Shown here in pieces: positions 8,131 to 15,270 of a stretch of DNA of 39,200 bases (position 1 is its first letter; each line of letters starts with the position of its first letter). The notes beneath the pieces were generated by a model. It had not been told where the DNA came from. It did no database searches and was given only the letters and a program-made list of their open reading frames with translations. This stretch comes from an uncultured Christensenella sp. (lineage in GTDB: Bacteria > Bacillota > Clostridia > Christensenellales > Pumilibacteraceae). A program made the translations under genes and the position numbers. The stretch is from contig CATLGX010000007.1 in the NCBI GenBank assembly GCA_949948785.1, positions 1 to 39,200 of the forward strand. Reading direction: 5' to 3'.

Positions 8131-8255
8131 GCCTAAGACACAAGCGGTAAAACATAACGGGCAATAGCCCACTTGTCGAGGCGCGGAGATTGACACCCGA
8201 AAAGGGTGTAGATTAAAGCGGCGCACTCGACAAGAGCGGCGCCGCTTTTGACAGA
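8131..8255 (+). ncRNA. L10 leader RNA with transcription attenuator
   Basis: Cis-regulatory leader of rplJ-rplL. A putative L10-binding element pairs ACAAG (8140-8144) with CTTGT (8172-8176) around a GGGC/GCCC hairpin (8159-8170), followed by the hairpin ACACCC/GGGTGT (8193-8209). A 10-bp terminator stem follows: AAAGCGGCGC (8215-8224) with GCGCCGCTTT (8239-8248), then TTTT. Its loop contains CTCGACAAG (8226-8234), an exact 9-nt complement of CTTGTCGAG (8172-8180). That pairing would disrupt the L10-binding stem and compete with the terminator, the logic known for bacterial L10 leaders. The mechanism here is inferred from complementarity. Confidence 0.8.
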
Positions 8256-8280
8256 ACAAAATCTTTAAGGAGGTTAAGAA

Positions 8281-8769
8281 ATGTCGAAGAACAATATAGA
8301 GCAGAGAAAAGCGTATGTCGCGGAAGTAACCGACAAGATAAAGAATTCGTCGTCGGTAGTGCTCGTAGACTATCGCGGCATCAACGTCGAGCAAGACACG
8401 GCAATGCGTAAAGCAATGCGCGAGGCGGGTATCGAATACCGCGTAATCAAGAACAGCGCACTTTCCCGTGCGTTCGAAGCGACCGGTAACACGGGCTACG
8501 ACGACGCGTTTGTCGGACCGACCGCCGCGGCGTTCGGCGGCGACGACCCGATAGCGCCTTGCCGCGTGCTCAACGAGTATGCGGGCAAAACCCCCATTTC
8601 GGTCAAGTGCGCAGTCGTCGAGGGCAAGAAGTTCGACGCCGACGGCGTTAAAGCGCTTGCGCAAATCCCCGACAAGCAGACCCTGCTTGCACAGCTTTTG
8701 GGCTTGCTTACAAGCCCCATGCGCTCGCTGGCTATCGGGCTGAGCGAGGTCGCAAAACAGCGCGCATAA
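8281..8769 (+). CDS. rplJ: 50S ribosomal protein L10
   Basis: Stalk base protein that binds L7/L12 dimers through its C-terminal helix; with L12 it is the known ligand of its own mRNA leader. The 162-residue length is slightly below average but normal. The conserved VVLVDYRGI near residue 27 and YRVIKNSALSRA near 58 are visible. A strong AAGGAGG site lies 7 nt upstream of the ATG. Expression is probably set by the attenuator just upstream. Confidence 0.96.
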   Translation: MSKNNIEQRKAYVAEVTDKIKNSSSVVLVDYRGINVEQDTAMRKAMREAGIEYRVIKNSALSRAFEATGNTGYDDAFVGPTAAAFGGDDPIAPCRVLNEYAGKTPISVKCAVVEGKKFDADGVKALAQIPDKQTLLAQLLGLLTSPMRSLAIGLSEVAKQRA

Positions 8770-8925
8770 CTACGCATCGGCGAATACGCGCTACGTGCGG
8801 CTCGACCGAACGTCAGGCGCGACAGGCTGTGCGCGTGCTGTGATGTAAACAATCTAATATTAAAAAACCAACCGACGCGGGACGGCTTCCCGCAAACAAA
8901 CAATAAATTCAAGGAGAATTAAATC

Positions 8926-9300
8926 ATGGCAGATTTGGACAAGATGCTCGAAGAAATCGAGAAAATGACCGTTCTCGAGCTTAACGACCTCGTAAAGAAA
9001 ATCGAGGAGAAGTTCGGCGTATCGGCGGCGGCTATGGCTGTTGCGGCTCCCGCGGCAGGCGGCGCGGCGGCTCCCGCGGCGGAAGAGCAGACCGAGTTCA
9101 CGGTTGTGCTTAAAGACGTGGGTCCCAACAAGATACCCGTTATCAAGGTTGTGCGCGAGATAACCTCGCTCGGCCTCGGCGAAGCGAAAGCGCTTGTAGA
9201 CAACGCGCCTTCGACCATCAAGGAGAATGTTTCCAAGAGCGAAGCCGAAGAAATGTCGAACAAGTTCAAAGAAGTCGGCGCTACCGTCGAACTCAAATAA
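8926..9300 (+). CDS. rplL: 50S ribosomal protein L7/L12
   Basis: Acidic multimeric stalk protein that recruits translational GTPases. It has an N-terminal dimerisation domain, an Ala/Gly-rich hinge at about residues 40-55, and the conserved globular C-terminal domain ([20 protein letters not shown]). The 124-residue length is normal. The 156-nt spacer from rplJ holds one small hairpin (8877-8893) and a good AAGGAG site. rpoB usually follows in bacteria; here a terminator and an unrelated gene follow. Confidence 0.97.
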   Translation: MADLDKMLEEIEKMTVLELNDLVKKIEEKFGVSAAAMAVAAPAAGGAAAPAAEEQTEFTVVLKDVGPNKIPVIKVVREITSLGLGEAKALVDNAPSTIKENVSKSEAEEMSNKFKEVGATVELK

Positions 9301-9322
9301 TCCATACGGTAAAAGCACAGAG

Positions 9323-9350
9323 AAGCCCCCGAGCAATCGGGGGCTTTGTC
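9323..9350 (+). terminator. Terminator-like hairpin after rplL
   Basis: A 10-bp GC-rich stem AAGCCCCCGA/TCGGGGGCTT is closed by a GCAA tetraloop. The T run is short (TTTGTC), so termination may be partial. Confidence 0.75.
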
Positions 9351-9404
9351 GTGCCCGGAATTATGCGGAGAATTTCCGTTTATTTCGGTTTGTCCGAAAT
9401 TGAC

Positions 9405-9433
9405 TTGATTAGCAAGCGGCAGTGTGGTACAAT
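9405..9433 (+). promoter_or_regulatory. Promoter of the GNAT/DJ-1 gene pair
   Basis: TTGATT and TACAAT are 17 nt apart, with TGG before the -10 box. The ATG follows 27 nt downstream. Confidence 0.65.
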
Positions 9434-9460
9434 ATTTGAAAGGAGTTAAGGAGCGAGACT

Positions 9461-10021
9461 ATGAACATTTACGAAACTTGTCCTACGTTTGAAAACGATA
9501 AGTACGTCGTACGCCCCGTTGCGGACGGCGACGACAAGGCTTTGTTGGATGTGTACGGCGACGAAAAAGCGACGCCGTTTTTTAACAGCGACAACTGCCA
9601 CGGCGACGATTTTCATTATACTACGCTTGAACGCATGCGGCAGGCTTTGGATTTTTGGAAACAGGCGTACGCCAACGGCTGGTTTGTTCGGCTTGCGATA
9701 GCGGATAAGAATAAAGGCAAAGCGGTAGGAACGATAGAGGCGTTTCTTCGCGTCGCCGACGATTATTTTACCGACTGCGTATTATTGCGGTTGGACCTGC
9801 ACAGCGCATACGAAAAATCGGAGGAAATCAAAAGCATACTGTCTTTGACGGCGCAGCCATTGTTTGCATTGTTCGGTTGCGGCAAAATTGCGACAAAAGC
9901 AATTCCGTCCGCCTCCGAACGAATCAAAGCGTTGACCGAATTCGGTTTTATTAAATCGGACGAGCCTTTAATCGGGCATGACGGCACGAAATATTACGAT
10001 TATTTTGTTTTGGATGAGTAA
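9461..10021 (+). CDS. GNAT-like N-acetyltransferase family protein
   Basis: A 186-residue cytoplasmic protein with the outline of the GNAT fold: an opening strand (YVVRPVADGDDKALLDVYGD), a mid-protein AIADKNKGKAVGTIEAF strand pair, and a C-terminal segment about a position further along the protein (LTEFGFIKSDE). The acetyl-CoA pyrophosphate-binding signature (Q/R-x-x-G-x-G/A) is not visible where expected; a LHSAYEKSEEI stretch lies there instead. The substrate is unknown and the protein may be a degenerate member. Two purine-rich sites precede the ATG. It is followed 2 nt later by the DJ-1 gene. Confidence 0.65.
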   Translation: MNIYETCPTFENDKYVVRPVADGDDKALLDVYGDEKATPFFNSDNCHGDDFHYTTLERMRQALDFWKQAYANGWFVRLAIADKNKGKAVGTIEAFLRVADDYFTDCVLLRLDLHSAYEKSEEIKSILSLTAQPLFALFGCGKIATKAIPSASERIKALTEFGFIKSDEPLIGHDGTKYYDYFVLDE

Positions 10022-10023
10022 AT

Positions 10024-10590
10024 ATGAATAGAAATAAATGTGTGAAAGTTTTGGCAATGGTCGCGGACGGGACGGAAGAGGGCGAGCTTATCAACGTCGT
10101 CGATATTCTGCACCGTGCGGGTGCGGAGATTAAACTCGTCTCAATCGACGGCGCGGAGGTAAAGAGTTCGCACGGTGTAAGGCTTGCCGCGGACGCACTT
10201 GTCGCCGATGCGGACTTTGCCGCCGCGAACCTCGTGTTCGTGCCGGGCGGCATGCCCGGGTCGGAGCGGCTGGGTCGGTGCGTTTCGCTCGTTGCCGGAA
10301 TAAAGAAAACGTTGGATGCGGGCGGCCGCGTCGCCGCGATTTGCGCCGCGCCTGCGCTCGTTCTCGGCGCGAACGGATTTTTGCGCGGCAAGCGCGGCGT
10401 ATGTTTTCCGGGATTCGAGACTGAAATGTCCGGTTGCAAAATTGCGGACGGCGCGCGCGTCGTAACCGACGGCAATATAACCACGGCGCGCGGGCTGGGC
10501 TGTGCGATAGACCTCGGTTTGGAGCTTGTCGCGCTTTTGTTCGACGAGCGCACCGCCGAGGATATAAAGAGAAAGATACAGTATTATTGA
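10024..10590 (+). CDS. DJ-1/PfpI family protein
   Basis: Member of the DJ-1/ThiJ/PfpI superfamily, which includes deglycases, glyoxalases and chaperones. The nucleophile-elbow cysteine is C107 in AAICAAP, and the conserved acidic residue that lowers its pKa in DJ-1 is matched by Glu18 or Glu19 (GTEEGE). The 188-residue length fits the DJ-1 subfamily. The ATG lies 2 nt after the preceding stop with no strong ribosome binding site, suggesting translational coupling. The exact reaction cannot be assigned from sequence. Confidence 0.88.
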   Translation: MNRNKCVKVLAMVADGTEEGELINVVDILHRAGAEIKLVSIDGAEVKSSHGVRLAADALVADADFAAANLVFVPGGMPGSERLGRCVSLVAGIKKTLDAGGRVAAICAAPALVLGANGFLRGKRGVCFPGFETEMSGCKIADGARVVTDGNITTARGLGCAIDLGLELVALLFDERTAEDIKRKIQYY

Positions 10591-10598
10591 AATTGCGA

Positions 10599-10646
10599 TA
10601 TGCGGGTTTGAATCTCCGACCGTATGCGGGTTTGAATCTCCGACCG
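10599..10646. repeat. Tandem 24-bp repeat, two perfect copies
   Basis: Copies at 10599-10622 and 10623-10646 are identical and directly adjacent, each containing GGGTTTGAATCTCC. The core recalls a tRNA T-arm (GGTTCGAATCC), but no acceptor stem or other arm is present. Confidence 0.93.
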
Positions 10647-10719
10647 TGCGCGCGGTTTTAATACGCGATTTCGATTCGACCGCGTTTGCCGACAAAATCA
10701 ATCTGTGATTGTAAATTGT

Positions 10720-10748
10720 TTGACTTACGGCACAGCGTCGGGTATAAT
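10720..10748 (+). promoter_or_regulatory. Promoter of the mrnC-thyX-rlmB-tpiA-gpmI run
   Basis: TTGACT (10720-10725) and TATAAT (10743-10748) are 17 nt apart. The expected transcription start coincides with the mrnC start codon. Confidence 0.82.
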
Positions 10749-10754
10749 ATGTGT

Positions 10755-11144
10755 GTGGATAAATCGCACGCACAAAGACTGACGCCGACGGCGTTGGCGT
10801 TTCTCGGCGACGCGGCTTACGCGCTTTATGTGCGCATGCGGCTTGTCGAAAACAGCGACGACGTTTGCGGCACTCTGCACGTCAAAGCGACGAAGTACGT
10901 AAACGCCAAAGCTCAGGCGGCGGCGTTCGACGCGCTCGACGCGGACGGCGTATTTACCGATGAGGAACGCGACATTGCGCGCCGTGCAAAAAACGCGCAT
11001 CTCCATGCGCACACCAAAGCGGCAACCGTTGCGGACTATCACAAAGCGACCGCGCTCGAAGCGGTTATAGGGTACTCGGAAGCGATTGGCGATGTTGCTC
11101 GGCGCGACGAACTGCTCTCAATGTGTTGCGCGGCGATAGAATAA
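10755..11144 (+). CDS. mrnC: Mini-ribonuclease III
   Basis: Double-strand-specific RNase that matures 23S rRNA in Bacillota; it has the RNase III catalytic domain without the dsRNA-binding domain. The catalytic segment is present (ALAFLGDAAYALYVR), as is the second one (ALEAVIGYSEAIG). Length is 129 residues from the GTG at 10755. That start is preferred because the -10 box ends at 10748, so an ATG at 10749 would lie upstream of the expected mRNA start. No Shine-Dalgarno site exists, and the message is probably leaderless. The order mrnC-thyX-rlmB is the usual one in Clostridia. Confidence 0.88.
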   Translation: MDKSHAQRLTPTALAFLGDAAYALYVRMRLVENSDDVCGTLHVKATKYVNAKAQAAAFDALDADGVFTDEERDIARRAKNAHLHAHTKAATVADYHKATALEAVIGYSEAIGDVARRDELLSMCCAAIE

Positions 11145-11198
11145 CCGCCGATTATAAAGAAAAACTTTCCGCTCGCGCGGAACAAGGAAAAGGATTTT

Positions 11199-11969
11199 AT
11201 GCAGGTATCACCCAAAGTAACGTTAATACGCTATACTTCCGACCCCGAAGCAACGGTGGCTCTCGCCGCCAAGCTGTGTTATTCCGACCGCGAGCTTCCC
11301 GACCTTACCGAAAACATTTTGGCTAAGGATAACTCGGCTTTTATCGCGCGTCTCACCGAGATGGGGCATCTTTCGCCGATAGAGCACGCGTCGTTCACCT
11401 TTTCGATAGAAGGCGTTTCGCGCGCGTTTTTGGCGCAGATAACCCGCCATCGCATAGCGTCGTTTTCGGTGCGCTCGCAACGTTACGTCTCGGAAGATTC
11501 GTTTAACTACGTTGTTCCGCCCGCAATCGAAGAACTCGGCGCGGCGGCGGTCGCGCGCTATGTCGGACAGATGGATACGATTATGGACTGGTACCGCGAT
11601 TGGCAGAGCGCGCTCGGCAGAGGTGAGAAGTCCAACGAGGACGCGCGCTTTATTCTTCCCAATGCGTGCGAGACAAAAATGATAGTAACTATGAACGCGC
11701 GCGAGCTGATGCACTTTTTCGAACTGCGTTGCTGTAACCGCGCGCAGTGGGAAATACGTTCCGTCGCATGGCTCATGCTCGCGGAGGTTTTCAAGGTCGC
11801 GCCCAACCTTTTTAAGGACTGCGGACCCGGATGCTTGCGCGGCGGCTGCCCCGAGGGTATCAAGTCGTGCGGCAAGCGCGACGAGGTGATTGACCAAAAA
11901 CAAGCGCTTGTCGAAGCGGCGGAAAAATGCGCAAAAGCGTGCGAAAGCAAGGCAAATCAAAAGCAATAG
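11199..11969 (+). CDS. thyX: Flavin-dependent thymidylate synthase ThyX
   Basis: Makes dTMP from dUMP using methylenetetrahydrofolate, FAD and NADPH. The ThyX signature RHRxxSxxxxSxR is intact at residues 83-95 (RHRIASFSVRSQR). The conserved CCNRAQWEIR segment is in the C-terminal half. The 256-residue length is ordinary. The C-terminus carries an extra cysteine cluster (CGPGCLRGGCPEG, then SCGK), seen in many clostridial ThyX proteins and possibly metal-binding. The stop is TAG, and the same frame stays open into rlmB. Confidence 0.95.
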   Translation: MQVSPKVTLIRYTSDPEATVALAAKLCYSDRELPDLTENILAKDNSAFIARLTEMGHLSPIEHASFTFSIEGVSRAFLAQITRHRIASFSVRSQRYVSEDSFNYVVPPAIEELGAAAVARYVGQMDTIMDWYRDWQSALGRGEKSNEDARFILPNACETKMIVTMNARELMHFFELRCCNRAQWEIRSVAWLMLAEVFKVAPNLFKDCGPGCLRGGCPEGIKSCGKRDEVIDQKQALVEAAEKCAKACESKANQKQ

Positions 11970-11978
11970 GCGGACGTT

Positions 11979-12722
11979 ATCAAGATTTACGGCAAAAACG
12001 CCGTTCTCGAACGGCTTAAAAGCGGCGGTTCCGTCAACCGTATAGAACTGCTCGACGGTGCGAAACGCGACGCGCGCGTGGGTGAGATTCTCGACCTCGC
12101 AAGACGCGCGGGCGCGGCGGTGCGTTTCGTCGACAGGCAGGCGCTCGACCGCACGGCTGAGGGTGCCGCGCATCAGGGCTGTATAGGACATTGTTCGGAC
12201 TTTGAATATTCGGATATAGACGACATTCTGTCGGTTGCGCAGTCGCGCGGAGAACCTCCGTTTATCGTCGTGCTCGACGGAATAGTCGACCCGCACAACT
12301 TCGGGAGTATTTTGCGGACGTGCGAATGCGGCGGCGTTCACGGCGTGATTATCGGAAAGAACCGTCAAGTTCCCGTAACCGATACGGTTATCAAGGTGGC
12401 TGAGGGCGCGGCGGAATACGTCAAGGTCGCGCGCGCGGTCAACATAAACGACGCGGTACGCGCACTCAAAAAAAGCGGTGTGTGGGTGTACGCGCTCGAC
12501 GCGGCAGGCAGAGATATATATAAGGAAAACCTTACGGGCGCGGTCGCGCTCGTCGTCGGCGCCGAGGGCAAGGGCGTTTCGAAATTGACCAAGGACCTTT
12601 GCGACGGCGTGCTGTCGCTCCCCATGCGCGGTAAAATCAACTCGCTCAATGCGTCGGTCGCCGCCGCGCTCGGCATATACAGAAAGCTCGAATGCGACGG
12701 CGGTATAGCAAGCGCCGAGTAA
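11979..12722 (+). CDS. rlmB: 23S rRNA 2'-O-methyltransferase RlmB-like (TrmH/SpoU family)
   Basis: SPOUT methyltransferase that probably methylates a 23S rRNA guanosine ribose. SPOUT motifs are clear: VVLDGIVDPHNFGSILRTCE, VVGAEGKGVSK and LPMRGKINSLNASVAAAL. The N-terminal L30e-like substrate domain is encoded from about 11979 (IKIYGKNAVLERLK), but no ATG, GTG or TTG exists between the thyX TAG (11967-11969) and 12078. The first canonical start (GTG 12078) would delete some 33 conserved residues. I place the start provisionally at ATC 11979; GTT 11976 and ATT 11985 are alternatives, as is TAG readthrough or a sequence error. The product is about 247 residues. Confidence 0.82.
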   Translation: MKIYGKNAVLERLKSGGSVNRIELLDGAKRDARVGEILDLARRAGAAVRFVDRQALDRTAEGAAHQGCIGHCSDFEYSDIDDILSVAQSRGEPPFIVVLDGIVDPHNFGSILRTCECGGVHGVIIGKNRQVPVTDTVIKVAEGAAEYVKVARAVNINDAVRALKKSGVWVYALDAAGRDIYKENLTGAVALVVGAEGKGVSKLTKDLCDGVLSLPMRGKINSLNASVAAALGIYRKLECDGGIASAE

Positions 12723-12787
12723 AAAGATACTAACCGTATCGGCAAACAAATCAATCAAAACACTCAGTAAAAAACGAGGGTAAAAAA

Positions 12788-13540
12788 ATGAGAAAACCGA
12801 TAATTGCAGGCAATTGGAAAATGAACAAGACGGCGGCGGAGTGCCGCGAGCTTGTAACTGCGCTCGTGCCCAAAGTCAAGGACGCGAAGTGCGACGTGGT
12901 GATATGCGTGCCGTTTACGGACATCGCGCTTGCCGCGGAACTGACTAAGGGCAGCAATATAAAAGTGGGCGCGCAGAACGTCGCATGGGCGGACAGCGGC
13001 GCGTTTACGGGCGAAATAAGCGCGGCAATGCTGGCGGAAGCCGGCGCGGAGTACGTCGTTATCGGGCACAGCGAACGCCGTCAGTATTTCGGCGAGACCG
13101 ATAAAACGGTAAACGCGCGTTTGACGCAGGCGCTCAAATACGGCTTGAAACCGATATTATGCGTGGGCGAAAAGCTCGAAGAACGCGAAGGCGGCATGAC
13201 CGAGCGCGTATGTGCGACGCAGGTAGAGGGCGCATTCGAAGGCGTGAGCGCGGCGGATGCGGAAAAAGTCGTAATTGCCTACGAGCCCGTCTGGGCGATT
13301 GGCACGGGCAAGACCGCTACCGACGAGCAAGCCGACGAAACGATTGGATATATCCGTTCGGTGGTGGAAAAGCTTTACGGCAAAAATACGGCAGACGGCA
13401 TGCGCATACAGTACGGCGGAAGCATGAATGCGAAAAACGTAGATGGGCTTATGGCTAAACCGCAAGTCGACGGCGGGCTAATCGGCGGCGCGAGTCTAAA
13501 AGCGGACGATTTCGCGTATATTGTAATGGCGGCAAAATAA
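12788..13540 (+). CDS. tpiA: Triosephosphate isomerase
   Basis: Interconverts dihydroxyacetone phosphate and glyceraldehyde 3-phosphate. All catalytic residues are present: Lys12 region in GNWKMNK, His94 in IGHSERR and Glu166 in AYEPVWAIGTGKTA. The 250-residue length is normal. The phosphate-binding YGGSM and GLIGGASL loops are at the C-terminus. A GAGGG site lies 7 nt upstream. Only 65 nt separate it from rlmB, with no terminator, so it is probably co-transcribed with the RNA-modification genes. Confidence 0.97.
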   Translation: MRKPIIAGNWKMNKTAAECRELVTALVPKVKDAKCDVVICVPFTDIALAAELTKGSNIKVGAQNVAWADSGAFTGEISAAMLAEAGAEYVVIGHSERRQYFGETDKTVNARLTQALKYGLKPILCVGEKLEEREGGMTERVCATQVEGAFEGVSAADAEKVVIAYEPVWAIGTGKTATDEQADETIGYIRSVVEKLYGKNTADGMRIQYGGSMNAKNVDGLMAKPQVDGGLIGGASLKADDFAYIVMAAK

Positions 13541-13614
13541 GCCTCTGACCCCGAAATAACGGCAAAGCGCGGCGGGCGGATACCGCCGACTATTCAAGAA
13601 ACATCGGAGATAAA

Positions 13615-15129
13615 ATGGACGCATTGATTATTCTCGACGGCTTCGGCGAAAACCCGAACGAGTACGGTAACGCAGTCAAACAGGCGAAAACGCCGTTTTT
13701 CGATTCGTTAATCGCAAAATACCCGCACACGCTAATCAACGCGTCGGGCTACGCGGTGGGACTGCCCGAGGGGCAAATGGGCAACAGCGAGGTCGGGCAT
13801 CTCAATCTCGGCGCGGGTCGCGTGGTGTATCAGGATATTACGACGATTGACGACGCGATAAAGAACGGGTCGTTCAATACAAATCCCGCTTTTAACAAAG
13901 CGATTGACGACGTTTTGAAAAATGAATCCGCGCTCCATCTCGTGGGACTGCTCAGCAACGGCGGCGTACACAGTATGAACACGCATTTATACGCGTTGCT
14001 TGCTTTGTGCAAAAAGCGCGGCGTAAAAGACGTGTACGTGCATGCGATTACCGACGGCAGAGACGTCCCTCCCGATTCCGGCCGTGCCTTTTTGCGCGAG
14101 CTTTCCGACAAAATATCGGAAATAGGCGTGGGAAGCATCGCAACCGTCGTCGGCAGATATTATTATATGGACAGGGACAACCGCTGGGAACGCGTCGAGC
14201 GCGGATATAACGCGGTGTTTGCGGCAAGCGGCAAGCACTTCTCGTCGGCGGACTCGGCGATAGCGGCGAGCTATGCCGCGGGCACTAAGGACGAGTTTGT
14301 AGAGCCCGTCGTAATAGGCGATTACCGCGGCGTAAACGCGGGCGACGCAATGATTTTTTATAACTTCCGCGCCGACCGCGCGCGTCAGATTTCCCGTGCG
14401 ATAACCGAACCTGAGTTTTCCAATTTCGAACGCATGGGCGGATACAAGAAAATAACGTACGTCGGTATGACGCAGTACGACGTAACTCTTAATAATATAG
14501 AAACGGCGTTCCCTCCGCGCCACCTCGACAATACGCTCGGCGAGTATCTGGCAAAGCTCGGAAAGACGCAGGCGCGCGTAGCCGAAACCGAAAAGTACGC
14601 GCACGTAACGTTCTTCTTTAACGGCGGGGTGGAAAAACCCAACGAAAACGAAACCCGCGTGCTCGTCGCAAGCCCCAAAGTGGCTACGTACGATTTACAG
14701 CCCGAAATGAGCGCTTACGAAGTAGCCGATAAAGCGGTCGAACAGGTCGAAAGCGGTAAAGACGTGCTCATTCTCAATTTCGCCAACTGCGACATGGTAG
14801 GACATACGGGCGTGCTTCACGCCGCGGTAAAAGCAGTCGAAGCGGTAGACGTCTGCCTCGAAAAGGTGGTGAAAGCGGTGTGGAAATCGGGCGGAACGGT
14901 TATCGTTACCGCCGACCACGGCAATTCCGAAGTCATGATGTTCGAGAGCGGCTCGCCGTGCACGTCGCACACCACAAATCTCGTTCCGCTCGTTGTCGCG
15001 GGAGAAAAGTATATAGGCAAAACGTTAAAGAGCGATATGGCGCTGTGCGACGTCGCGCCTACCTTGCTCGACGTCATGGGCGTGGAAAAACCGCAGGAAA
15101 TGACGGGCGAGAGCATTTTGAACAAATAG
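13615..15129 (+). CDS. gpmI: 2,3-bisphosphoglycerate-independent phosphoglycerate mutase
   Basis: Glycolytic enzyme interconverting 3- and 2-phosphoglycerate, with two catalytic Mn ions. Metal ligand Asp8 (LDGFGE) and the phosphorylated Ser58 (MGNSEVGH) are in place. The C-terminal metal site ADHGNSE and the GHTG motif are also present. The 504-residue length is normal, though the N-terminus is a few residues shorter than most members. GGAG precedes the ATG. It is paired with tpiA; the other lower-glycolysis genes often adjacent (gap, pgk, eno) are absent here. Confidence 0.97.
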   Translation: MDALIILDGFGENPNEYGNAVKQAKTPFFDSLIAKYPHTLINASGYAVGLPEGQMGNSEVGHLNLGAGRVVYQDITTIDDAIKNGSFNTNPAFNKAIDDVLKNESALHLVGLLSNGGVHSMNTHLYALLALCKKRGVKDVYVHAITDGRDVPPDSGRAFLRELSDKISEIGVGSIATVVGRYYYMDRDNRWERVERGYNAVFAASGKHFSSADSAIAASYAAGTKDEFVEPVVIGDYRGVNAGDAMIFYNFRADRARQISRAITEPEFSNFERMGGYKKITYVGMTQYDVTLNNIETAFPPRHLDNTLGEYLAKLGKTQARVAETEKYAHVTFFFNGGVEKPNENETRVLVASPKVATYDLQPEMSAYEVADKAVEQVESGKDVLILNFANCDMVGHTGVLHAAVKAVEAVDVCLEKVVKAVWKSGGTVIVTADHGNSEVMMFESGSPCTSHTTNLVPLVVAGEKYIGKTLKSDMALCDVAPTLLDVMGVEKPQEMTGESILNK

Positions 15130-15141
15130 AATCGACGCATC

Positions 15142-15171
15142 AAAAACGCGCGGGAAACCCCGTGCGTTTTT
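15142..15171 (+). terminator. Intrinsic terminator after gpmI
   Basis: AAAACGCGCGGG pairs with CCCGTGCGTTTT (12 bp, one G-U) around a 4-nt loop, then T5. Confidence 0.88.
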
Positions 15172-15214
15172 ATGTGCGTAAAAATATCGCCGTAAACGCC
15201 GCGCCTTTTCGGGC

Positions 15215-15243
15215 TTGACAGTGCCGCGTTTTTGCGATATAAT
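15215..15243 (+). promoter_or_regulatory. Promoter of the CxxC-tail / polyferredoxin-thioredoxin operon
   Basis: A consensus TTGACA (15215-15220) and TATAAT (15238-15243) are 17 nt apart. An AAAGGAG site and ATG follow within 30 nt. Confidence 0.92.
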
Positions 15244-15270
15244 ATAACGACTACGTAAAAAGGAGCACGC

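Noticed and set aside
10599-10646. tRNA gene suggested by the T-arm-like repeats
   Set aside because: No acceptor stem, D-arm or anticodon arm can be folded around either copy, and the T-arm stem itself has mismatches.
12078-12080. GTG 12078 as the true rlmB start
   Set aside because: It would remove conserved N-terminal residues that are clearly encoded upstream in the same frame. It is kept only as an alternative.
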